A DNA stretch of 64,000 bases from Trinickia diaoshuihuensis (GTDB taxonomy: Bacteria > Pseudomonadota > Gammaproteobacteria > Burkholderiales > Burkholderiaceae). Of this stretch, positions 17,364-27,109 are shown piece after piece. The DNA is taken from contig NZ_QUBS01000087.1 in the NCBI RefSeq assembly GCF_003390925.1, positions 248,001 to 312,000 of the forward strand. Reading direction: 5' to 3'. Each line of letters opens with the position of its first letter. The stretch's first letter is position 1. The notes under the pieces are model-generated. The model searched no databases. It had not been told where the DNA came from and saw only the letters and a list, made by a program, of their open reading frames with translations. The position numbers and the translations under genes were made by a program.

Positions 17364-18392
17364 ATGGCGACGATCAAAGATGTGGCGGCCATGGCCGGCG
17401 TGTCGTTCACCACGGTGTCACACGTGGTCAACAATACGCGTCCGGTTTCGGCCGACGTGCGCTCGAAAGTCGAGCGCGCGATCGCGCAATTGAATTACGT
17501 GCCTTCGGCGGTCGCGCGATCGTTGAAGGCGCGCGCGACGGCGACGATCGGACTTGTCGTGCCCAACAGCACGGACCCGTATTTCGCCGAATTGGCGCGC
17601 GGCATCGAAGACGGTTGCGCGCGCCAGGGTTATTGCATGTTCTTTTGCAATTCGGACGACGATCCGGCAAAACAGCGCAATTATTTGCGGATTTTGCAAG
17701 AAAAACGCATCGATGGTCTAATCATTGCGTCGGCCGGAGACGATGCCGTTCTCGCGAGCAGCCTGACGGACACGCGCGAGCCGCTCGTCGTCGTCGACCG
17801 TAATATCGAAGGTCTCGCGGCGGACCTCGTGCAAATCGATCACGAACGCGGCGCCTACCTTGCCACGCGGCATTTGTTGGAACTCGGCCACGTGCGTATC
17901 GGGTGCATTACGGGTCCGGTGGCCACGGCCGTCAGCGCGATGCGCGTACATGGCTTCATTCGGGCAATGACCGAGCGCGGCATCGATATCGAACCGAGTG
18001 CGATCGTCGAAAGCGATTTTACGGGCGAGGGTGGGCAGCAGGCGGCCGGACAGTTGTTCGACACCGTGCGGCCGACCGCGATTTTCGCGTGCAACGACAT
18101 GATGGGCATCGGTGCGCTGCGCGTGGCCGCCGAACGCGGAATCCGCGTGCCGCAACACTGCTCCATTATCGGCTTCGACGATATCGAACTGAGTAGTTAC
18201 ACCTACCCGGCCCTGTCGACGGTGGGCCAGTCCGTGCGCGCGCTCGGCGAGGCGGCGGCGCAAATGCTGATCGAGCGGATCAGCGGCGCGGTAAGTGGGC
18301 CTACCCGTCGCCGCGTGATTACGCCGCGGCTGGTGCTGCGCGAATCGACAGCCGTATTTGCCGGGCCGATGAACACCGCGCTGTTCGCTTAA
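17364..18392 (+). CDS. LacI family transcriptional regulator (RbsR-like)
   Basis: A 342-residue repressor. The N-terminal helix-turn-helix is textbook: MATIKDVAAMAGVSFTTVSHVVNN, with the hinge helix region NYVPSAVARSLKARATATIGLVV. A periplasmic-binding-protein-like effector domain fills residues 60-342, with FFCNSDDDPAKQRNYLRIL and SIIGFDDIELSSYTYPAL. It likely controls the neighbouring sugar-binding protein gene in response to the same sugar. A perfect 9-bp hairpin terminator lies 26 bases after its stop codon. Confidence 0.92.
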   Translation: MATIKDVAAMAGVSFTTVSHVVNNTRPVSADVRSKVERAIAQLNYVPSAVARSLKARATATIGLVVPNSTDPYFAELARGIEDGCARQGYCMFFCNSDDDPAKQRNYLRILQEKRIDGLIIASAGDDAVLASSLTDTREPLVVVDRNIEGLAADLVQIDHERGAYLATRHLLELGHVRIGCITGPVATAVSAMRVHGFIRAMTERGIDIEPSAIVESDFTGEGGQQAAGQLFDTVRPTAIFACNDMMGIGALRVAAERGIRVPQHCSIIGFDDIELSSYTYPALSTVGQSVRALGEAAAQMLIERISGAVSGPTRRRVITPRLVLRESTAVFAGPMNTALFA

Positions 18393-18418
18393 CCGCGCGA
18401 CATCCAGTGCCCGCCGGA

Positions 18419-18460
18419 GCCGAGGGGCCGGTCGCTCCCCTCGGCAACTTCGTCGTTTTG
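18419..18460 (+). terminator. Rho-independent terminator of the LacI gene
   Basis: Perfect 9-bp stem GCCGAGGGG / CCCCTCGGC (18419-18427 and 18437-18445) with a 9-base loop, followed by a T-rich stretch including GTTTTG. It is well placed after the lacI-type gene. Confidence 0.75.
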
Positions 18461-18550
18461 CATAACGACCACGTCAATCAAAAACCCATCTTCTCTATCG
18501 TTAGACGCTATCGGGGCTACGCCCCCATTTGTCTAATTAATTAGTTCTCC

Positions 18551-18578
18551 TCAAGTACCGCCGGGTAAGGGCCGTAAA
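18551..18578 (+). promoter_or_regulatory. candidate sigma-28 (FliA) promoter for the chemoreceptor
   Basis: TCAAGTAC, 12 bases, then GCCGTAAA, compared with the enteric FliA consensus TAAAGTTT-N11-GCCGATAA. It lies about 80 bases upstream of the chemoreceptor start. Chemoreceptor genes are classic FliA targets, which raises the prior. Several positions deviate and the spacer is one base long. Confidence 0.4.
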
Positions 18579-18660
18579 CACCGGACAGAGCGCGTGCTTC
18601 CTTCGCTAAGCGCGATGAACGGTGCGTTCGGATCTTCGGTTCTGACAGGATGAACTTCTA

Positions 18661-20574
18661 ATGCTTAAAAACGGTATATCGATTAAGACGCGCATTGGCT
18701 TGGCGATGGCGTTTTTGTCCGCGCTATTACTGGCACTTGGCGCGCTCGGCTTGTCCGGGATGGACAAAGCGAGCAAGGCGACCAGCGACATCTATCAGAA
18801 CCAGATGCCGAGCGCGGTCGCAATCGGAATGGCGGAAAGTTATGCGGCGCGCGAGCGCCTGGCATTGGACCGGGCGGCGTTGCACGCAGGCGAGACCGAT
18901 CAAACGAAGAAGAACCTCGATCGCGCTGCCGAGCTTCGCGCGCGATCCGATGATTGGTGGAAAAAGTACCTCGATCTGCCGCGCGACGCAGAGGAAGACA
19001 AGCTCGCGCAAGACGCCTCCGGCAAGCGCGAAGCGTTGCGATCGGCGATATCGGCCTACGTCGACGCGATCAACGCGAACGACCACGATAAGATCCTAAG
19101 CAGTGCCGACGGGCTGCAATCGGCTTTCGTCGCTTTGTCGAAAAGCGACGACGCGTTGAGCCAAATGCAGTTTGCGCAATCGAAGGCCGGATTCGAGGCA
19201 TCCCGTTCGACTTACGAGACGTTCCGCGCGGTCACGCTCGGTTTGCTGGCGATCGCGCTCGCGGCGGCGCTCGCGTCGTACCTGACCTTGCGCGCGGCGA
19301 TCGCGAAGCCGCTTGCCGACGCGCTGGCCGCGTTCGACGCGATTGCGTCGGGCGACCTGCGCCACACGATCGTCGTGCGTACGCGCGACGAAATGGGTCT
19401 CATGCTCGAAGGGCTGGCGAAGATGCAGCGCAGCCTGACCGACACCGTCCGAACCGTACGCAGCGGCAGCGAATCGATCGCCTCGGCCACCAAGCAGATC
19501 GCCGCGGGCAATCTCGATTTGTCGGCTCGCACGGAGGAACAAGCGGCATCGCTCCAAGAAACGACGTCCAGCATGGATCAACTGACCGGCACGGTCCGGC
19601 AAAACGCCGATAACGCGCGTCAGGCGAGCGCTCTGGCGGCCAATGCGTCGGAAATAGCCAACAAGGGCAACGAGGTCGTTGGCCAAGTCGTCGGCACGAT
19701 GGGCGAGATCAACGACAGTTCGGCCAAGATCGCCGACATCATCACGATCATCGAAGGCATCGCGTTTCAGACCAACATTCTCGCCCTGAACGCGGCCGTG
19801 GAAGCGGCACGCGCCGGGGAGCAGGGGCGCGGGTTCGCCGTCGTGGCGGGCGAGGTTCGCGCGTTGGCGCAGCGCTCCTCGGGCGCGGCCAAGGAAATCA
19901 AGACCTTGATCGACACCTCGGTCGATCGCGTGCGCTCGGGATCGGCGCTCGTGGGCGAGGCGGGGCGCACCATGGAGGAGATCATCGCGGCCGTGCAGCG
20001 CGTGACGGACATCATGGGCGAAATCGCCGCAGCCTCGGAAGAGCAAAGCGGCGGTATCGGCGAAGTGGCGCGCGCGGTGTCGCAAATGGACGAAGTGACG
20101 CAGCAAAACGCCGCGCTCGTCGAACAGGCTTCGGCTGCCGCGCACTCGCTGCAGGAGCAAGCCGACCGCTTGCGGACGGCCGTAAGCGTCTTCCAAGTCG
20201 CCGATGACGGCGCGTCGTGGCGCTCCGCGCCCCCGTCGGCCGCCGCACCGAGCAGGGCGGCCGTGTCGAAAGCGGCGGCCAAACCGATAGCACGGCGCCC
20301 GGCGCCGGCGGCATCCGCGGCTAAGCGTCACTTTGCCACCGCCAAGTCCGGCGGCGCGAGCGCCATCTCATCCGCAACGGCGCCCACGGCCAAACCAACG
20401 CCGGCATCGGCGCAACCTGCCGAGACTTCCCTGCGCGCGGACGTGAAACCCGCCACCATGGCGCAAGCTGCGATGCCCTCGGCGGGGGGTGCTCCGGCTC
20501 CCGCTCCGGTTCGTAAAGCCCCTGTGACGATTCAATCGAAGGCCGCATCCGACGACGACTGGGAAACGTTCTAA
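18661..20574 (+). CDS. methyl-accepting chemotaxis protein with C-terminal pentapeptide
   Basis: A 637-residue transmembrane chemoreceptor. Order: TM1 at about residues 12-34, a periplasmic sensor of about 155 residues of the four-helix-bundle type, TM2 around 190-212, a HAMP linker, and a long coiled-coil signalling domain with [20 protein letters not shown] at its tip. An Ala/Pro-rich linker of about 110 residues follows. The protein ends DWETF, matching the NWETF-type tether used by E. coli Tar and Tsr to recruit CheR and CheB. No other chemotaxis gene is near. The ligand is unknown. Confidence 0.93.
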   Translation: MLKNGISIKTRIGLAMAFLSALLLALGALGLSGMDKASKATSDIYQNQMPSAVAIGMAESYAARERLALDRAALHAGETDQTKKNLDRAAELRARSDDWWKKYLDLPRDAEEDKLAQDASGKREALRSAISAYVDAINANDHDKILSSADGLQSAFVALSKSDDALSQMQFAQSKAGFEASRSTYETFRAVTLGLLAIALAAALASYLTLRAAIAKPLADALAAFDAIASGDLRHTIVVRTRDEMGLMLEGLAKMQRSLTDTVRTVRSGSESIASATKQIAAGNLDLSARTEEQAASLQETTSSMDQLTGTVRQNADNARQASALAANASEIANKGNEVVGQVVGTMGEINDSSAKIADIITIIEGIAFQTNILALNAAVEAARAGEQGRGFAVVAGEVRALAQRSSGAAKEIKTLIDTSVDRVRSGSALVGEAGRTMEEIIAAVQRVTDIMGEIAAASEEQSGGIGEVARAVSQMDEVTQQNAALVEQASAAAHSLQEQADRLRTAVSVFQVADDGASWRSAPPSAAAPSRAAVSKAAAKPIARRPAPAASAAKRHFATAKSGGASAISSATAPTAKPTPASAQPAETSLRADVKPATMAQAAMPSAGGAPAPAPVRKAPVTIQSKAASDDDWETF

Positions 20575-20638
20575 CCCCACGCTGCTAAAGGGCGTCGCTC
20601 GCGACTGCGGCGCGCGTCCGTTCGCAGACGCATCAAGG

Positions 20639-20680
20639 CCCGATCGGTCCCATCCGGATCGATCGGGCTTCGCTTTTCTT
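20639..20680 (+). terminator. Rho-independent terminator of the chemoreceptor gene
   Basis: Perfect 9-bp stem GCCCGATCG / CGATCGGGC (20639-20647, 20661-20669) followed by TTCGCTTTTCTTCC. Placed 64 bases after the stop codon. Confidence 0.7.
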
Positions 20681-21361
20681 CCGCCCCCAAAAAAACGCTG
20701 CAATGGCGCCACACTTTGCGCGGTGTCGATCCTCCGTGATCGCTGCGCGCGCAATCATCGACCGGCACCGCGCTTTCAAAAAATACTTGTAACCGATGCG
20801 TACCTGCGTCATCGGAAACGTCAGGCCGCGCGTATACGGAGAAAGAGTGCGGAGACGGCGCACGGAAAAGGCGCATAGCCGAAGAGCGGGGCGGTTTCTC
20901 ATGTTTCGCGGCGAGCAGGCACCGTACGTGCAAAGGGCCGTTACCGTGTATCGCTCGACGTGCGTGAAGACGTCGACAAGGCGGGGCCAACCATGAGAAG
21001 GGATGCCGGTATATGAGAAATGTGCGCGCTTGGAAGCGTTCGCGCACATGGCAAAACCGACGATGCGCGCAGCTTGCGTTCGCGTGGTCTACGGTTGGTT
21101 GAATGATGGATCGAATAGTCGACGCGGTGAGTGCTCGCGAGGTCGCGCCGGCAAGCGTGAACGACCAGCGCGAGCGAGAAGCAGGACCAAGATTGTAGGC
21201 GAGTGTGCTCGCATCTCCAAGTTAGGGCACACGTGTAGTGTGTAGAACCACGTAGGTCGTGAAAAAAAATTTAAAAGGGTTTAGGATGAATTCGAGCGAG
21301 GTCGTTTCGGTATAGCCACCAAGTAGACGACATCGTCCGCAGACTTCGGCGAGGAGGTAGC
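20681..21361. other. long untranslated region before prkA
   Basis: About 680 bases without a credible gene; open frames here have poor composition. The last 180 bases become AT-rich (a run of A and TTTAAAAGG near 21265) and contain GTGTGC / GCACAC repeats around 21198-21229. This probably includes the prkA promoter and a long leader. A recognisable sigma-54 or sigma-S box was not found by eye. Confidence 0.4.
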
Positions 21362-23284
21362 ATGGATATTTACAGCAGCTTCGCGAACCGCTTCGAGAAA
21401 ACCCGAGAGGAGGAGTTCTCGCTCGAAGAGTATCTCGCGCTCTGCAAGAACGATCCCGCCGCGTACGCGTCGGCGAGCGAACGCATGTTGACGGCCATCG
21501 GGGAGCCGGAACAGATCGACACGCGCCACGACCCCCGCTTGTCGCGAATATTCGCGAATAAGGTTATCAAGGTTTACCCAGCATTCCGCGAGTTCTACGG
21601 GATGGAGGATGTGATCGAGCAGGTGGTCGCATACTTCCGCCATGCCGCGCAGGGGCTCGAGGAGAAAAAGCAAATTCTTTATCTGCTCGGTCCGGTAGGC
21701 GGCGGCAAGTCCTCGATCGCCGAACGGCTCAAGCAATTGATGGAACGCGTGCCGTTCTATTCGATCAAAGGCTCGCCGGTGAACGAATCGCCGCTAGGGC
21801 TCTTCGATTACGAGGAAGACGGACCGATCCTCGAAGAGCAATACGGCATCCCCCGGCGCTACCTGAAGAGCATCCTGAGCCCGTGGGCCGTCAAACGTCT
21901 GCATGAGTACAACGGCGACATCCGCAAGTTCCGCGTGGTGCGCCGCTATCCGTCGATACTGCGTCAAATCGGTATCGCGAAGACGGAACCGGGCGACGAG
22001 AACAACCAGGACATCTCCTCGCTCGTCGGCAAGGTGGACATCCGCAAGCTAGAGCAATACGCCCAGGACGACGCGGACGCCTACAGCTACTCGGGCGGTC
22101 TGTGTCTCGCCAACCAGGGCCTGCTCGAGTTCGTCGAAATGTTCAAGGCGCCGATCAAAGTGCTGCACCCGCTGCTGACGGCGACGCAAGAAGGCAACTT
22201 CAAAGGCACGGAGGGTTTCGGCGCGATTCCGTTCGACGGCATCATCCTCGCGCACTCGAACGAATCGGAGTGGAAGGCATTCCGCAACAACCGCAACAAC
22301 GAAGCACTGCTCGACCGGATTTTCGTGGTCAAGGTGCCGTATTGCCTCCGGGTGTCGGAGGAAATCAAGATCTACGACAAGCTCATCCGCAATTCGTCGC
22401 TCGGACAAGCTGTTTGCGCGCCGGGGACGCTCAAGATGATGGCGCAATTCTCCGTGCTCACGCGTCTGCAGGAGCCCGAGAATTCGAATCTCTTTTCGAA
22501 GATGCAGGTGTACGACGGCGAGAACCTGAAAGACACCGATCCGAAAGCGAAGTCCTATCAGGAGTATCGCGACTACGCGGGCGTCGACGAGGGGATGACC
22601 GGGGTTTCGACACGGTTCGCTTTCAAGATTCTCTCGCGGGTCTTCAATTTTGATACGAGCGAGGTGGCGGCCAACCCCGTGCACCTCATGTACGTACTCG
22701 AACAGCAAATCGAGCGCGAACAATTTCCGCCCGAAACGGAGCAAAAGTATCTGTCCTTCGTGAAGGACCTGCTCGCTTCGCGCTACGCCGAGTTCATCGG
22801 CAAGGAGATTCAAACCGCGTATCTGGAATCGTATTCGGAGTATGGCCAGAACATTTTCGATCGCTACGTCACTTATGCCGATTTCTGGATCCAGGACCAG
22901 GAGTTCCGCGATCACGATACGGGCGAGAGCTTCGACCGCGCGGCGCTGAACGCCGAGCTGGAGAAGATCGAGAAGCCGGCGGGCATCAGCAATCCGAAAG
23001 ATTTCCGCAACGAGATCGTGAACTTCGTATTGCGCGCTCGGGCCGCTAACGGCGGAAAGAATCCGGCCTGGATCAGCTACGAGAAGTTGCGTGTCGTCAT
23101 CGAAAAGAAGATGTTCTCGAACACGGAGGAATTGCTGCCCGTCATCTCGTTCAACGCTAAAGGGTCGGCTGAGGAGCAGCGCAAGCACGAAGACTTCGTC
23201 AATCGCATGGTCGCGAAGGGTTATACGCCGAAGCAGGTGCGCTTGCTTTGCGACTGGTATCTGCGAGTGCGCAAGTCGTCATAA
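21362..23284 (+). CDS. prkA: PrkA family serine protein kinase (YeaG)
   Basis: A 640-residue protein of the YeaG/PrkA family: an AAA+ domain with Walker A GPVGGGKSS at residues 110-118 and a C-terminal kinase-like region. The start ATG follows GGAGG. In E. coli YeaG works with YeaH in adaptation to nitrogen starvation and stationary phase; in Bacillus PrkA affects sporulation. Here it heads the conserved trio prkA-yeaH-spoVR, all on one strand. Length and alignment of motifs are full. Confidence 0.95.
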   Translation: MDIYSSFANRFEKTREEEFSLEEYLALCKNDPAAYASASERMLTAIGEPEQIDTRHDPRLSRIFANKVIKVYPAFREFYGMEDVIEQVVAYFRHAAQGLEEKKQILYLLGPVGGGKSSIAERLKQLMERVPFYSIKGSPVNESPLGLFDYEEDGPILEEQYGIPRRYLKSILSPWAVKRLHEYNGDIRKFRVVRRYPSILRQIGIAKTEPGDENNQDISSLVGKVDIRKLEQYAQDDADAYSYSGGLCLANQGLLEFVEMFKAPIKVLHPLLTATQEGNFKGTEGFGAIPFDGIILAHSNESEWKAFRNNRNNEALLDRIFVVKVPYCLRVSEEIKIYDKLIRNSSLGQAVCAPGTLKMMAQFSVLTRLQEPENSNLFSKMQVYDGENLKDTDPKAKSYQEYRDYAGVDEGMTGVSTRFAFKILSRVFNFDTSEVAANPVHLMYVLEQQIEREQFPPETEQKYLSFVKDLLASRYAEFIGKEIQTAYLESYSEYGQNIFDRYVTYADFWIQDQEFRDHDTGESFDRAALNAELEKIEKPAGISNPKDFRNEIVNFVLRARAANGGKNPAWISYEKLRVVIEKKMFSNTEELLPVISFNAKGSAEEQRKHEDFVNRMVAKGYTPKQVRLLCDWYLRVRKSS

Positions 23285-23316
23285 ACGGCAGCAGTGGGAC
23301 GAGTCGTCGCGCTCGC

Positions 23317-23353
23317 TCAGGCGTTCGCGGGTTTGCTGCCCGCGAACGCTTGA
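23317..23353 (+). other. long perfect hairpin between prkA and yeaH
   Basis: An 11-bp perfect stem GCGTTCGCGGG / CCCGCGAACGC (23321-23331, 23339-23349) with a 7-base loop, extended to 15 pairs with one G-U. No T-run follows, so it is unlikely to be a full terminator. It may set the ratio of prkA to yeaH transcripts by processing or protect the 3' end of the prkA message. Confidence 0.55.
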
Positions 23354-23455
23354 ACTCAAGCGCGGCAAGCGCCACGCGACGTGTGCCGCGCGGGCATGAG
23401 GCCTGCACCGGACCAGCGTCGTGTCGCTTTCGGAAATTAAAGCGGGAGACTGGAT

Positions 23456-24724
23456 GTGCTTCATCAAATCATCGACCGCAGGCTGGCAGGTAAGAACAAG
23501 AGCATTGCGAACCGCGAGCGCTTTTTGCGCCGCGTGAAGAACTACATTCGGCGCGCCGTATCGGAAGCGGTGCGCGATCGCAGCATCAAGGATATTCAGA
23601 ACACGCAGAGCATCACGATTCCGCGCAAGGATATCGCCGAGCCGCAATTTCGCCACGGCCAGGGCGGCCGCCGCGAACTCGTCCACCCCGGCAACGAGGA
23701 ATACGTGCGCGGCGACAAGATCCCGCGGCCGAACGGCGGCAGCGGCGGTGGAGGCAGTCAAGCGAGCAACGAAGGCGAGGGGCAGGACGATTTCGTCTTC
23801 GAGTTGAGCCGCGACGAATTCATGCAGTACTTCTTCGACGACCTGGAACTGCCTCGGCTCGTCAAGACGCACTTGCTGGCGGTTCCCACTTGGAAGAACA
23901 TCCGGGCGGGGTGGGCCGCGGAAGGCACGCCGAACAATATCGATGTCGTACGGTCGCTGCGCAGCGCGTTGGGCCGGCGCATCGCGCTCGGTGCCCCCCT
24001 CGTCAATCAGTTGCATGAACTCGAACGCCAGTACGAGGCGCTCTCGAGCGAGCCCGGCGACCACGCCGAGGAACTGAAGCGGCTCGAGGAAGAATTGCAC
24101 CACCTGCGCGGGCGGATCTGGCGCATCCCCTTCATCGATCCGTTCGACCTGCGCTACGTCAATCGCGTCAAGCAGCCTCAGCCGTCGAGCCAGGCGGTGA
24201 TGTTTTGCTTGATGGACGTCTCCGGGTCGATGGACGAACAGCGCAAGGATCTCGCGAAGCGGTTTTTCATCTTGCTCTATTTGTTCCTTAAGCGTAACTA
24301 CGAAAAGATCGACGTCGTCTTCATCCGACACCATACCCGCGCGGAAGAGGTGGACGAGGATACGTTCTTTCATTCGACGGAAAGCGGAGGCACCGTGGTG
24401 TCGAGCGCGCTCGAACTCATGCGCAAGATACAAAACGAGCGGTATTCGCCGAGTGAATGGAATATTTACGGAGCTCAAGCCTCCGACGGCGACAACTGGA
24501 CCGACGACTCGCCGAAGTGCCGCCGTATCCTGCAGGAGGACATCCTGACAAAGGTGCGCTACTTCGCCTATATTCAAGTCGCGCCCGAAGAGCAAAATTT
24601 GTGGCTGGAGTATGCGCAGCTCGCCATGACGGAACCTCATCTGGCGATGAAGAAAGTCGATGCCGCGGCCGATATCTATCCCGTGTTCAGGGAGCTGTTC
24701 GAAAAGCAGGTGGCGGCCTCATGA
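23456..24724 (+). CDS. yeaH: YeaH/YhbH family protein (DUF444, vWA-like)
   Basis: A 422-residue partner of PrkA. The N-terminus IIDRRLAGKNKSIANRERFLRR is the family hallmark. A Gly-rich linker (GGSGGGGSQ) sits near residue 100. The C-terminal von Willebrand A-like domain carries the metal-site motif DVSGSMDE near residue 253. The start is GTG, with GGGAGA a few bases before; an overlapping ATG is out of frame. It probably forms a complex with PrkA in the cytosol. Its stop overlaps the spoVR start by four bases, so translation is coupled. Confidence 0.94.
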   Translation: MLHQIIDRRLAGKNKSIANRERFLRRVKNYIRRAVSEAVRDRSIKDIQNTQSITIPRKDIAEPQFRHGQGGRRELVHPGNEEYVRGDKIPRPNGGSGGGGSQASNEGEGQDDFVFELSRDEFMQYFFDDLELPRLVKTHLLAVPTWKNIRAGWAAEGTPNNIDVVRSLRSALGRRIALGAPLVNQLHELERQYEALSSEPGDHAEELKRLEEELHHLRGRIWRIPFIDPFDLRYVNRVKQPQPSSQAVMFCLMDVSGSMDEQRKDLAKRFFILLYLFLKRNYEKIDVVFIRHHTRAEEVDEDTFFHSTESGGTVVSSALELMRKIQNERYSPSEWNIYGAQASDGDNWTDDSPKCRRILQEDILTKVRYFAYIQVAPEEQNLWLEYAQLAMTEPHLAMKKVDAAADIYPVFRELFEKQVAAS

Positions 24725-26424
24725 GTACTAAGCATTTGCATAACGAGTCGCGCGGCTATCAACCGGAGCGGCGCCGTCGGGGCGCGCACGAACCGCAGGC
24801 GCATGGCCGGGAACAGACGAAATCCGAGCAGCCAGCCGGCACCGACGCTCCGGGCCAGGCCGAAGCAACTTCCCCCGTTGTGGCGCAAAGGGAACCCCGT
24901 ATGAACGTCGCCGACCGCAGACCGTTACCGTGGCCGTCCGATTGGACCTTCGAACTGATCGAAGAGTACGACACGCATATCGCGCGCGTCGCCGAGCAAT
25001 ACGAGCTCGACGTCTATCCGATCCAACTCGAACTCATCAGCGCCGAGCAGATGATGGATGCGTATGCGTCCGTCGGCATGCCCGTCAACTATCGGCACTG
25101 GTCCTTCGGCAAACACTTCCTATCGACGGAAAAGAGCTACCGGCGCGGCCAAATGGGCCTCGCCTACGAGATCGTCATCAATTCGAACCCTTGCATCGCG
25201 TATCTGATGGAAGAGAACACGATGACGATGCAGGCGCTCGTGATCGCGCATGCCGCGTATGGGCACAATTCGTTTTTCAAGGGCAACTATCTGTTCCGTC
25301 TTTGGACCGACGCGCATGCCATCATCGATTACCTCGTCTACGGCAAGAATTACATCGCCGAATGCGAGGAACGGTACGGCATGGACCGCGTCGAGGAGCT
25401 GCTCGACTCGTGCCATGCGTTGATGAATTACGGCGTGGACCGCTACAAGCGGCCGCAAAAACTCTCGCTCGCCAAAGAGGCCGCGCTGCGCCGGGAGCGC
25501 GAGGCCTATCTGCAATCGCAGGTCAACGAGCTTTGGCGCACGCTACCGTCTCACCACACGCCGCTCGCGGAAGAAGAGGAAGAACGCTTTCCGCCGGAAC
25601 CGCAAGAAAACTTGCTCTATTTCGCGGAAAAGAACGCCCCGCTGCTCGAACCTTGGGAGCGCGAGGTCATTCGCATCGTGCGCAAGATCGGCCAGTACTT
25701 TTATCCGCAACGGCAAACTCAAGTGATGAACGAGGGCTGGGCCACTTTCTGGCATTACACGCTGCTCAATACGCTGTACAACCAAGGCGTGCTCGAAGAC
25801 GGCTTCATGATGGAGTTCTTGCATTCCCACAGCAACGTCATCTATCAGCCCCCCGTCACCAAGCCTTACTACAGCGGCATGAATCCGTATGCGCTCGGTT
25901 TTTCGATGATGAGCGACATCCGCCGGATTTGCGAGGCGCCCACCGAGGAGGACCGCCGCTGGTTCCCGGACATCGCGGGCACGCCCTGGCTGCAAACGCT
26001 GCACTACGCCATGCGCAACTTCAAGGACGAGAGTTTTATCGCTCAATACTTGTCGCCGCACCTCATTCGCGACATGCGCCTGTTTTCCGTGCTCGACGAC
26101 GATACGCGCGATGCGCTCGAAGTGTCCGCCATACATGACGACAGCGGGTATCAGCACGTGCGGCAATCGCTGTCGCGCCAATACGACATGCACCATCGCG
26201 AGCCGAACATTCAAGTCTGGTCGGTCAATACGCGAGGAGATCGCAGCCTCACGCTACGGCACTTCATGAGCGATAACCGGCACCTGGCCGGCGACAGCGA
26301 CGAAGTACTCAAGCACATGGCGCGGCTGTGGCAGTTCGATGTCTATCTGGAGAGCGTCGACGAGAACGGCACGGTAAGGAAGCGGTACGACTGCCGTTAC
26401 ACACCGCCGGCCATCAGACTCTAG
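24721..26424 (+). CDS. SpoVR family protein (YcgB)
   Basis: A 567-residue SpoVR/YcgB protein. The first 60 residues are polar and Arg/Glu-rich and probably disordered; the conserved part begins LPWPSDWTFELIEEYDTHIARVA and includes HAAYGHNSFFKGNYLF and MNEGWATFWHYTLLN, which look like a metal-site HxxxGH/NEGWAxFxH arrangement. An internal ATG at 24901 could give a shorter form without the tail. Function is undefined, but SpoVR and YeaGH proteins together regulate stationary-phase behaviour in several bacteria. Third gene of the prkA operon. Confidence 0.93.
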   Translation: MSTKHLHNESRGYQPERRRRGAHEPQAHGREQTKSEQPAGTDAPGQAEATSPVVAQREPRMNVADRRPLPWPSDWTFELIEEYDTHIARVAEQYELDVYPIQLELISAEQMMDAYASVGMPVNYRHWSFGKHFLSTEKSYRRGQMGLAYEIVINSNPCIAYLMEENTMTMQALVIAHAAYGHNSFFKGNYLFRLWTDAHAIIDYLVYGKNYIAECEERYGMDRVEELLDSCHALMNYGVDRYKRPQKLSLAKEAALRREREAYLQSQVNELWRTLPSHHTPLAEEEEERFPPEPQENLLYFAEKNAPLLEPWEREVIRIVRKIGQYFYPQRQTQVMNEGWATFWHYTLLNTLYNQGVLEDGFMMEFLHSHSNVIYQPPVTKPYYSGMNPYALGFSMMSDIRRICEAPTEEDRRWFPDIAGTPWLQTLHYAMRNFKDESFIAQYLSPHLIRDMRLFSVLDDDTRDALEVSAIHDDSGYQHVRQSLSRQYDMHHREPNIQVWSVNTRGDRSLTLRHFMSDNRHLAGDSDEVLKHMARLWQFDVYLESVDENGTVRKRYDCRYTPPAIRL

Positions 26425-26427
26425 CGA

Positions 26428-26458
26428 GGGCAAGCGCGGCACATCACCGCGCTTGCCC
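26428..26458. terminator. bidirectional hairpin between spoVR and the convergent gene
   Basis: A perfect 12-bp inverted repeat GGGCAAGCGCGG / CCGCGCTTGCCC with loop CACATCA. It ends the prkA operon and overlaps the last codons of the convergent phosphoribosyltransferase gene, so it can act for both. Confidence 0.7.
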
Positions 26459-27109
26459 CGCGTTGTCATTCCATGCGCGCTTGAGTAGGGCGCGCACATC
26501 GTCGTCTGTCGTTTCCCCGAAATCCTCATAGTGCTGGCCGACGCTGAAAAACAGCGCCGGCTGCGCGACGCATACGAAGTCGTCCGCTAGATCCTCGAAC
26601 TGCGCTTCGATCCCGGCCGGGGCGACAGGCAGCGCCGCGATGATGCGTGCCGGATGACGCGCGCGCAGCGCGAGAATGGCGGCCTTCATCGTCGAACCCG
26701 TGGCGAGGCCATCGTCGACGAGCAATACCGTGCGTCCCTCGACGGAGGCTGGCGGACGATCCCCTCGGTAAGCCGCCTCTCTTCGCGTCAGCTCGGCGCG
26801 CTCCCGGGCCAGGACCGCGTCGAACTGCGCTTGTGTGACGAGAGCCGCTTCCATCGTATCGTGCTCCACATGCAACGCGCCGCCGGAGGCAATGGCGCCC
26901 ATCGCCAATTCCCCATGACCCGGTACGCCGATTTTTCGGACCGGCAATACATCGAGCTCCGCGCCGAGCGCCGACGCGACTTCCGATGCGACGGGAACGC
27001 CGCCGCGCGGTAGACCCAGGACGACCGTTTGCTTACCACAGCCTTCGTTGCGCAAACGAGCGGCGAGCAAGCGCCCGGCCTCGTTGCGATCTTTGAACAG
27101 CGCGAACAT
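26444..27109 (-). CDS. phosphoribosyltransferase family protein
   Basis: A 221-residue type I PRTase-fold protein with the PRPP loop VLLVDDGLATGSTMKAAI at about residues 127-144 and an N-terminal FKDRNEAGRLLAARL...VVLGLPRGGVPVASEVA. Stand-alone members of this group often occur with stress or dienelactone-hydrolase genes, and their base substrate is unknown. GGGGTGA lies before the start. It ends inside the shared hairpin with spoVR. Confidence 0.87.
   Translation of the reverse strand: MFALFKDRNEAGRLLAARLRNEGCGKQTVVLGLPRGGVPVASEVASALGAELDVLPVRKIGVPGHGELAMGAIASGGALHVEHDTMEAALVTQAQFDAVLARERAELTRREAAYRGDRPPASVEGRTVLLVDDGLATGSTMKAAILALRARHPARIIAALPVAPAGIEAQFEDLADDFVCVAQPALFFSVGQHYEDFGETTDDDVRALLKRAWNDNAGQAR

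Noticed and set aside
21180-21361. A sigma-54 promoter before prkA
   Set aside because: No GG-N10-GC element with a proper TGGCAC/TTGC layout was found, though E. coli yeaG has sigma-54 control.
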